DNA of 5,159 bases, taken from the NCBI GenBank assembly GCA_030595765.1, contig JAUVCJ010000174.1, forward strand, positions 1-5,159, in the 5' to 3' direction. The position numbers and the translations under genes are program-made. Below are positions 1-5,159 of the stretch, piece by piece. This DNA is from Thermoplasmatota archaeon (GTDB lineage Archaea > Thermoplasmatota > Thermoplasmata > GCA-020350865 > JAUVCJ01). Within the stretch, counting starts at the first letter, position 1. Every line of letters begins with the position of its first letter. Below the pieces are notes generated by a model. The model did no database searches. It was not told where the DNA came from and was given only the letters and a program-made list of their open reading frames with translations.

Positions 1-25
1 TAACCAGGCAGTGGAAGCTATTCCG

Positions 26-30
26 AAAAA
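26..30 (-). terminator. Possible T-run terminator after the surface-protein gene
   Basis: Five consecutive T residues lie on the minus strand 5 nt after the stop codon. Archaeal transcription often stops at short T-runs without a hairpin. The run is at the short end for such sites and I see no supporting stem, so this is tentative. The rest of 1-34 contains no recognisable feature. Confidence 0.25.
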
Positions 31-34
31 GGCA

Positions 35-3000
35 CTATTCAGGAGGCGGTGGAGGCAGATAACCGTCATCATCAGGCGGAGGTGGCTGGTAACACTCATC
101 CTCAGGTGAGGAAGGTGGTGGGGGTGGAGAATATGGGTCCGGTGAAGGAATCTCCCCTGCATCACCTTCTGAGTCTGAGGGCACTGGTGGCTGCTGCGGC
201 ACTGCATCTGCGGTCTCGGTCTGAGCAGATGTGTTTCTTTGGGAGTTTCCCTGGGTATTCCCTTTTGAAGATTGTATCTCGGAATGACGGGTCTTCTTTT
301 TCGCAAGCTTGGCCTTATCGCTGGCCTTCCGCTCCTGCTTGTCAAGAAGAACATCACGGACGATATTTTCGGCATAGGCCACATTCTCGGTCAAGCCGCC
401 CCAGTCCTCAAGAAGCAGCTCGTTGCCAAGCTCTATCTGTTGGATGGCCTTTTCCATTTTGTTGTATAGTGACGTTGCGGCATGCCCGGAAATGATGGAG
501 GCAATGGTCACGTATTCTCCAGCTTCCATGCATATCTGGAGGTCCCCATACTCTAGCTTTCCAAGATGGTCGCCTTCGCTATCATCTCCAGCCTTTCCAA
601 GTGAATCTGCAACGAACTGCTGAACCGCTGTCAGCATCGCACCCATGATATCCTCATCAACTACTATCTCGGTATTAATTGGGATATGGAGCATGAGCAT
701 GCCATACTTGTCAAGAAGGAAGACCTCTCCTATGGAATAGGCGTACTTCAGCTTCCTGTAAAGAAGAACCGCTCCGACCTCTCCCACGATGGAACCGATA
801 AGAACCATCCATATCAGTGGATTGAAAAATATGTTCGATGGCCTAGAAACCGTGATGTCGATGGAGTTGGATATCGCTGGAGTCCCCACCCCATCACTTA
901 GACTGAAGGTCACTCCTGTGAGTTTGTCTGTGTCATAAGTTGGAGACCACTGGGCAATATGCGTGACTGGATCGATTGTGATCAGTGAGTTGGAGCATAT
1001 GAATATCATAACAGGACCATCAACATCTTCAAAATAATCATCAAGGTCAAGAGCCCAAGCCACTCCTTCCTGGATCGTAAGAGAGGGGAGCGACCTTGTC
1101 AACAAGGGCTCATCGTTCACCTCGTCAATGAATAACGTTAAGGTCCCTTCGGTAAAACCACCACCACTATCAAATACACGGAATGTAACGGTCTCGGTCC
1201 CAGACCAGTCCTCCTTGGCTGTAAAGATATAAACAAAATTGCCACCAGGATTATCCGCAGTGATGTTGCTTCCACCGACCTTTGCAAAAGAAAAGGAAAG
1301 AGAGCCATCGACATCTGTAAAATAATCTCTCAGATCAAGTGTGTAAGAGGTATCCTCATCAAAGGTCAAATTCAAGCCGCTCCACCGAGTTGCATTGAGA
1401 ACGGGAGGTATGTTCGATGACACAGTCACATTTATTGAAGCTTGAACTGCACTGAGACCATCTGTTACTGTAATCGTGGCGGTTTCTATCCTCTCGGTAA
1501 CGCTAAGAAATGTCAAGGTTTGGTCCAACACTGAGATCCAGGTCTTATCAACAGAGATGAAAAGGTTCTCAATGCCCTCATCATCTTCCAGGTGTGGTGC
1601 AAGGTCTAGAGTATAGGGAATGCCACTGGCTATTGCAAGGCTTGTTGGAAGCGTATCCCTTATCGTTGGCGGATCCAGATTGGTACCTTGTCCCACCTCA
1701 ATGTCAAAGGAATTTGCTGTGCTAAAAGCGCCCTCAGCCCCATGAGTATCCACTGCGTTTACCCACCAGTAGTAGGTCTGGCTATCCTGAAGTATTGCGC
1801 TCTGGGTTGTACTTGTTATTCCCTCGATAGTCTTAATACCTGTCAAGAAAGCAGGGTCTGTTGTGTATTCAAGGGTGTAGGATGCAACGGAATCCCACTG
1901 GTTTGGATCCGTTGCCGCAGTCCATTGGAACTCAGGCGCAAGGCTTACGATCAGGGCGTGTTCCATTGGAGCCAGGAGCTGAGGGGATGTGGGAGGTGTG
2001 TTCCACATGGGAATGGTGATATTTTCCGAGGTTTGCAGGGAGTGGCTTGCAACTACAGTGAGTCCAGCGCCGGTTGTTTCAAGGGTGTATGGATTGAGAT
2101 CACTCCTTGCCAGGCTCGTTTCTAAATATTCAGTCAGTGTGATCATATCAGCGCTACCTGAATCCAGATACTTGGAGTAGCTGAATACGCCTCCAACATC
2201 GGTGATGTTTAACCATGCCGCGACCGAGCTCCCACTGTCATCCAGGCAGTCCACGTCAAGAAACCAGGATACCCTGAGTTCAGATGCGGCCTCGTGATAA
2301 TATACGTTGTAGCTTTCGAACGTGGTGTTGATCGCATGCAGGCTGGAACCTTCAAAGAGAAGAATGTCGTATATGGACGTTGCAGATCCAATGGTGCAAT
2401 TTCTCAGAACCGCTGTAGCATTCTGCAACTGGATGCCTCTCTCAAAATCCGAGACATCATTGTTTTCCAGAAGCGCTTGTTGAGTATCCATTATAACGAT
2501 GCCCTTATCAGCATTTCCAGATATGGTGTTCCCTGATATTGTAGGGGTGCTAGATATGAAATAAAGCCCGTAATTCAGATTGTCAGATATTGTGTTGCCT
2601 TCAACAAACGGATTTCCTCCAGAAGAGTAAATACCAACTCCAGAATTGCTCGATACAGTATTTCCAATGACCGATGGGGAACCAGAGGTTGAAACGACCC
2701 CATTGTCTCCGTTCTCCGTAATCAGGCTATTGCTTATTGTTGGAGAACCCCATACCACAAATATCCCATCGTCCCCATTTTCCGTGATCGTGCTATTCTC
2801 GATAATTGGAGCGCCATCTGACACATAGACCCCATAATTTCCGTTTTCTTTAACCAGGCAGTTCTCAATTATTGGAGAGCCTTCCGTTACACGAAATCCA
2901 TTTTTTCCATTGGCCTGGAAGGTTGAGTTGGCAACAGTTATCGATGCGCCGATGCTAAGCCCTTCGTTCACGGAATCCTTGAACGTGGTGCCATTAATTC

Positions 3001-3430
3001 GTGATGCAGGGTCGGTAGTGATGGTGAATACCGTACTGTTTGCGCCTTGAATAAGACTATTATCAATATTGGCAAAACCTTCAACCCGGACGAAATACAC
3101 GTTCTGTCCTACAAGCACTTCCGAGTCCAGCATCTGCAAATTGGCGTTTGCCTTCACCCATATGTATGATATTGAGGGCTGATCCATGGTTATGGTCACA
3201 TTCTTCAGGGTCAGAGACTGGAGGCTCTGAACAGTCACGTCCCCATCCATAACGATGGTCTCGTTGGCAAGTACAGTGTTAGTTCCTATCAGCCAATCCC
3301 CAGTGACCGGAGGAGGGCACGTGCCTGAGCACTCGGCAGAGGCCTGGGAAGAAAGCATAAGAATAAAAGCCATCACACAGGCTGCGAATAAGCAAAGAGA
3401 AAGTGTGCGTTTCAGGAATATGGAACTCAT
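35..3430 (-). CDS. Large type I membrane surface protein: beta-helix, FN3/cadherin-like ectodomain, cytoplasmic roadblock/longin-like domain, polyproline tail
   Basis: The protein has 1131 residues and is complete (stop TAG at 37-35). I start at the ATG at 3430 because GAGGG sits 6 nt upstream; an in-frame TTG at 3436 directly abuts that site. Residues 1-32 form a Sec signal peptide (KR, hydrophobic core, SQASA before E33). Residues ~50-370 form a NosD/PbH1-type right-handed beta-helix with eight exact 22-residue rungs (163-338). An Ig-like or carboxypeptidase-regulatory-like module follows (~376-477), then a fibronectin-III-like module (~478-580, with YYWWVNAVD), then three cadherin-like modules (~586-671, 674-769, 771-862; e.g. 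DYFTDVDG, DYFEDVDG, acidic loops that could bind calcium). Many N-x-S/T sequons suggest a glycosylated exterior. One membrane helix (~867-891) followed by RKLK puts the C-terminus in the cytoplasm. Residues ~897-1033 form an alpha/beta domain; a Lys-rich linker and a Pro/acidic tail follow. Likely role: adhesion or ligand sensing at the cell surface. The substrate is unknown and the function is inferred from architecture only. Confidence 0.93.
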   Translation of the reverse strand: MSSIFLKRTLSLCLFAACVMAFILMLSSQASAECSGTCPPPVTGDWLIGTNTVLANETIVMDGDVTVQSLQSLTLKNVTITMDQPSISYIWVKANANLQMLDSEVLVGQNVYFVRVEGFANIDNSLIQGANSTVFTITTDPASRINGTTFKDSVNEGLSIGASITVANSTFQANGKNGFRVTEGSPIIENCLVKENGNYGVYVSDGAPIIENSTITENGDDGIFVVWGSPTISNSLITENGDNGVVSTSGSPSVIGNTVSSNSGVGIYSSGGNPFVEGNTISDNLNYGLYFISSTPTISGNTISGNADKGIVIMDTQQALLENNDVSDFERGIQLQNATAVLRNCTIGSATSIYDILLFEGSSLHAINTTFESYNVYYHEAASELRVSWFLDVDCLDDSGSSVAAWLNITDVGGVFSYSKYLDSGSADMITLTEYLETSLARSDLNPYTLETTGAGLTVVASHSLQTSENITIPMWNTPPTSPQLLAPMEHALIVSLAPEFQWTAATDPNQWDSVASYTLEYTTDPAFLTGIKTIEGITSTTQSAILQDSQTYYWWVNAVDTHGAEGAFSTANSFDIEVGQGTNLDPPTIRDTLPTSLAIASGIPYTLDLAPHLEDDEGIENLFISVDKTWISVLDQTLTFLSVTERIETATITVTDGLSAVQASINVTVSSNIPPVLNATRWSGLNLTFDEDTSYTLDLRDYFTDVDGSLSFSFAKVGGSNITADNPGGNFVYIFTAKEDWSGTETVTFRVFDSGGGFTEGTLTLFIDEVNDEPLLTRSLPSLTIQEGVAWALDLDDYFEDVDGPVMIFICSNSLITIDPVTHIAQWSPTYDTDKLTGVTFSLSDGVGTPAISNSIDITVSRPSNIFFNPLIWMVLIGSIVGEVGAVLLYRKLKYAYSIGEVFLLDKYGMLMLHIPINTEIVVDEDIMGAMLTAVQQFVADSLGKAGDDSEGDHLGKLEYGDLQICMEAGEYVTIASIISGHAATSLYNKMEKAIQQIELGNELLLEDWGGLTENVAYAENIVRDVLLDKQERKASDKAKLAKKKTRHSEIQSSKGNTQGNSQRNTSAQTETADAVPQQPPVPSDSEGDAGEIPSPDPYSPPPPPSSPEDECYQPPPPDDDGYLPPPPPE
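38..133 (-). repeat. Tyr-x-polyproline repeats at the C-terminus of the surface protein
   Basis: The last 32 residues contain three copies of a Tyr-x-Pro4-5 motif: YSPPPPP, YQPPPP and YLPPPPP, separated by acidic spacers (SSPEDEC, DDDG). The predicted topology places them in the cytoplasm, after the Lys-rich linker. Proline runs like these bind interaction modules in other systems and stall ribosomes without the aIF5A factor. The partner here is unknown. The opposite (plus) strand is correspondingly G-rich, with several GG runs. Confidence 0.85.
2417..2944 (-). repeat. Eight in-register 66-bp repeats encoding 22-residue beta-helix rungs
   Basis: These encode residues 163-338 of the surface protein. 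Each unit is exactly 22 codons with no insertions. Position 16 is Gly in all eight units and position 12 is Asn in seven (Asp in the last). The units fall into two types. The first four have Asn at position 6, and three of them read ENG at 11-13. Units 5-7 have Asn at position 7 followed by T(I/V)S. The eighth is more diverged, and a 23-residue imperfect ninth follows. This is the rung pattern of right-handed parallel beta-helices, with asparagine at turns. The two types suggest amplification in two blocks. DNA identity between units is only partial, so the array is old rather than a recent expansion. Confidence 0.9.
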
Positions 3431-3436
3431 AAACAA

Positions 3437-3441
3437 CCCTC
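3437..3441 (-). promoter_or_regulatory. Shine-Dalgarno site choosing the ATG at 3430
   Basis: GAGGG on the minus strand (preceded by TT) is spaced 6 nt from ATG at 3430-3428. That spacing is normal for the ATG and impossible for the in-frame TTG at 3436, which would directly touch the site. It therefore supports the shorter, 1131-residue protein. Confidence 0.7.
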
Positions 3442-3484
3442 AATGTAGTAATGTTAGCGCTCTTTATAATAATGTGCGATTACA

Positions 3485-3538
3485 GGGATATAAATTGGCA
3501 CATCCGATCCAGAGCCGCACATGAGGGATAATTGGCAC
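3485..3538. repeat. Pair of 14-17 bp direct repeats, 40 bp apart, in the divergent promoter region
   Basis: GGGATATAAATTGGCAC (3485-3501) and GGGATAATTGGCAC (3525-3538) are identical apart from a 3-bp TAA deletion in the second. Their starts are 40 bp apart, close to four helical turns. The first copy contains the minus-strand TATA box, so the pair could be operator sites for a regulator or a duplicated promoter whose second copy lost its TATA core. No known regulator motif is recognised. Confidence 0.5.
3487..3494 (-). promoter_or_regulatory. TATA box (box A) for the surface-protein gene
   Basis: The minus strand reads TTTATATC, one base from the archaeal box A consensus TTTATATA. Counting about 25-27 bp downstream puts transcription start near 3464, giving a leader of roughly 34 nt that includes the Shine-Dalgarno site. 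The box lies inside one copy of the direct repeat at 3485-3538. Confidence 0.6.
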
Positions 3539-3660
3539 GAACGCTAAACTATCCCAATGCTATGCTCCAGGCATTCTCCAAGCCTTCTCTAAGCAATAGG
3601 TGAGCGATTCGAAGCGAACAGCCCAAACTATGTATTCAAGCACCAGAAATGGCAAGCATG
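3539..3660. other. Intergenic stretch without a recognised feature
   Basis: This lies between the direct repeats and the protease promoter. The only structure I see is an imperfect 11-nt tandem (CTCCAGGCATT then CTCCAAGCCTT, 3565-3586). There is no supportable small gene, tRNA or hairpin. Confidence 0.4.
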
Positions 3661-3674
3661 ACTGAGAATAACGC

Positions 3675-3686
3675 AAAAATACTTAT
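3675..3686 (+). promoter_or_regulatory. TATA-like element for the M50 protease gene, leaderless start likely
   Basis: AAAAATACTTAT is the only AT-rich TATA-like run shortly before the protease ATG at 3713. Its centre (~3681) is about 32 bp from the ATG, so transcription would begin within a few bases of the start codon. There is no Shine-Dalgarno sequence before this ATG. Both facts fit a leaderless or nearly leaderless mRNA, which is common in several archaeal groups. The match to the box A consensus is moderate. Confidence 0.45.
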
Positions 3687-3712
3687 CCAATACCCAAGCA
3701 TATCCGACTGGA

Positions 3713-5159
3713 ATGACCGAGCCACAGGAGCAGGAAGATCTGGAGAACCAGCAGGGTGAGAATCCCGATCCTCTCGCAAAAGATAGCAACGACCCCTCCA
3801 GAAACGACAGTTGTGAGGCATTTGGGGATAAAAGCTCAGATGCACCGGTCAATGACCGAACACATGACCCTATGGATGAGCCAGACATTGCTATTTTTCA
3901 TCCAAGCGAGGACATGATCTTTGCTCCACTTCCGACTCAGCAGGCAGACCAGCCCATGATGGGGAGTACTGTGGGTGAAAGGGGTAGCGACCCTAAGGCG
4001 CTCCAGGACTTCGATTTTGATGCTGTCAGAAGAATAGTTGAAGGTCATTTCAAGATCTACGACACCATTTTTGGCCCAGATGCTGTTGGTTTCCATTGCA
4101 TGGTTCCAGCCGACCAGATGGAAGATGCCTTTGAGGGAGTCAGGCAGGAGCTGGGCAGCATGGAGTACATCCCGTTCCTTGCCTTTGAAGGCGGCGAATA
4201 CATTCTTTACGTTAGCAGAAAACCAAAGCGCCAATACCGGAGCATGAAAGTGAACGTTACCATGCTGGTGCTTACAATCATGACCACTGTGCTGGCGGGT
4301 TCGATGTGGTGGTCATCCTACGACCCAAGCACCCCAGCAGGTATTGACCCATTAGCTGGTATGTTAATGCCTGCCAACTTGTTCTTTGGCGGGCTGTTCT
4401 TTGCACTGCCTCTGATGTTCATTCTGGGTACACATGAGATGGGACACTACTACATGGCAAAGAAGCACGGAGTTGCAGCCTCGCTCCCGTTCTTCATCCC
4501 GATACCACCATTCTTCGGGTTGCCTCTTGGAACCTTCGGGGCATTCATATCCATACGCGACCCCATCCCCAACAGGAAAGCATTGCTGGACATTGGAGCA
4601 GGCGGCCCCATTGCAGGTTTCCTTGTGGCAATACCTGTAACAGCCCTTGGGATCCTTCTTTCAAGCTGGTATGCAGTACCAGTGGACCACTCCACAGGCG
4701 GTCTGGCTCTGGGAAATCCTCTGATCATGTTAATATTCGGCTTCATTATCCCGGTCACCGGAGACTACTATGCTCACCCCATGGTGATAGCCGGATGGGT
4801 TGGTTTCTTTGTGACCGCTCTCAATCTGCTACCAATAGGCCAGCTGGATGGAGGGCACATTGCAAGAGCTGCATTTGGGGAAAAGTCAAAAAGGGTCAGC
4901 ATGGCAGCAGTGTTCGTAGTGCTGGCGCTGGTGTTCGTGTTCGGTTTCATAAGCCTGTTGTTCATAATATTCCTTATCATGTTCATTGGTGGAGGCCTTG
5001 GGCATCCCCCGACACAGAACGACCATGTCCCCTTGGATGGCAAGCGCAAAGGCATCGCGATCTTCACCGGAATAATGCTTCTGATATGCTTCACCCCTCT
5101 GCCATTTTCTCAAGTAGACCCCCCTGCCGTTAACCTCGGGATGGAATTGGAGTTCAACC
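3713..5159 (+). CDS. Site-2 protease family intramembrane zinc metalloprotease (peptidase M50, EGY-like), 3' end outside the window
   Basis: 482 codons are visible and the frame is open to the window end. An in-frame stop at 3659-3661 with no start codon in between makes ATG 3713 the first possible start. Residues 1-98 are an acidic, Pro/Asn/Gln-rich, probably disordered extension. Residues ~99-172 form a compact soluble domain that precedes the membrane core in archaeal and plant-EGY-type site-2 proteases. The first helix is ~180-200. The second (~223-240) leads into the zinc motif HEMGH (H241, E242, H245). Family motifs follow: GTFGAF at 273-278, NRKALLDIGAGGPIAGF from 287, and NLLPIGQLDGG (N371, P374, third zinc ligand D379). 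Strongly hydrophobic segments follow at ~397-425 and ~448-463, separated by a loop containing HPPTQND. All catalytic residues are present, so the enzyme should be active. It would cut substrate helices inside the membrane (regulated intramembrane proteolysis). The substrate is unknown. The gene is divergent from the surface-protein gene. Probably only a short C-terminus is missing. Confidence 0.93.
   Translation, partial: MTEPQEQEDLENQQGENPDPLAKDSNDPSRNDSCEAFGDKSSDAPVNDRTHDPMDEPDIAIFHPSEDMIFAPLPTQQADQPMMGSTVGERGSDPKALQDFDFDAVRRIVEGHFKIYDTIFGPDAVGFHCMVPADQMEDAFEGVRQELGSMEYIPFLAFEGGEYILYVSRKPKRQYRSMKVNVTMLVLTIMTTVLAGSMWWSSYDPSTPAGIDPLAGMLMPANLFFGGLFFALPLMFILGTHEMGHYYMAKKHGVAASLPFFIPIPPFFGLPLGTFGAFISIRDPIPNRKALLDIGAGGPIAGFLVAIPVTALGILLSSWYAVPVDHSTGGLALGNPLIMLIFGFIIPVTGDYYAHPMVIAGWVGFFVTALNLLPIGQLDGGHIARAAFGEKSKRVSMAAVFVVLALVFVFGFISLLFIIFLIMFIGGGLGHPPTQNDHVPLDGKRKGIAIFTGIMLLICFTPLPFSQVDPPAVNLGMELEFN

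Noticed and set aside
1..12. TAACCAGGCAGT at 1-12 is repeated at 2851-2862
   Set aside because: A shared 12-mer is expected about once by chance in a window this size. The second copy is within a beta-helix repeat and the flanks do not match.
1688..2536. Plus-strand open frames opposite the surface-protein gene (1688-2125, 2294-2536 and similar)
   Set aside because: They are antisense to clearly domain-structured coding sequence, with Cys-rich or irregular translations and no start signals. They are treated as shadows.
2842..2944. Short-period repeats that might look like a CRISPR array in the 2417-2944 region
   Set aside because: The units are contiguous 66-bp coding repeats with diverged sequence, no identical repeats and no unique spacers. 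They encode beta-helix rungs.
3434..3436. TTG start for the surface protein, two codons upstream of the ATG
   Set aside because: The Shine-Dalgarno GAGGG directly abuts this codon, leaving no spacing, whereas it is 6 nt from the ATG at 3430.
3463..3472. Second AT-rich element (TTATTATAAA on the minus strand) as an alternative TATA box
   Set aside because: A start about 25 bp downstream would put the Shine-Dalgarno site at the extreme 5' end of the message. The box at 3487-3494 matches the consensus better and is better placed.
3628..3888. Minus-strand open frame spanning the protease start and its upstream region
   Set aside because: It is Ser/Cys-rich, lacks recognisable motifs, overlaps the protease N-terminus and would have to read through the protease promoter. 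A real gene is unlikely.
3836..4758. Minus-strand open frames (3836-4234 and 4450-4758) inside the protease gene
   Set aside because: They lie antisense to a gene with full family motifs, and their translations show no domain-like pattern or promoter. They are by-products of the coding strand's composition.

Overview
The window reads as archaeal DNA, most likely Euryarchaeota and plausibly Thermoplasmatota or a related lineage. The reasons are a TATA-type promoter before each gene, an apparently leaderless start for one gene, a site-2 protease of the archaeal/EGY type, and a long N-glycosylation-sequon-rich surface protein with a parallel beta-helix and cadherin-like modules. The lineage is an inference from protein style; no rRNA or other marker gene is present.

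There are two real protein genes, transcribed divergently from a shared intergenic region of 282 bp (3431-3712). On the minus strand, 3430 down to 35 encodes a complete 1131-residue type I membrane protein. In order it has a Sec signal peptide, a right-handed beta-helix with eight consecutive exact 22-residue rungs, an Ig-like module, a fibronectin-III-like module, three cadherin-like modules, one transmembrane helix, a cytoplasmic alpha/beta domain that I compare to roadblock/longin folds, a lysine-rich linker, and a tail with three Tyr-x-polyproline motifs. On the plus strand, 3713 to the window end encodes most of an intramembrane zinc metalloprotease (peptidase M50, site-2 protease). It has HEMGH and NxxPxxxLDGG active-site motifs and an extra acidic N-terminal extension of about 98 residues. 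Its C-terminus lies beyond the window.

The intergenic region holds a good TATA box and Shine-Dalgarno site for the surface-protein gene, a TATA-like element about 30 bp before the protease ATG that suggests a (nearly) leaderless mRNA, and a 14-17 bp direct repeat spaced 40 bp apart, one copy of which covers the surface-protein TATA box. The first 34 bases are 3' flank of the surface-protein gene and contain only a short T-run that may act as a terminator. I see no RNA genes, CRISPR array, insertion sequence or attachment site.

Functionally, the surface protein looks like an adhesin or glycan-binding receptor tied through the membrane to a cytoplasmic interaction module. The neighbouring protease belongs to a family that cuts single-pass membrane proteins, so a protease-substrate or co-regulated relationship is possible. 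Only the gene arrangement supports it.
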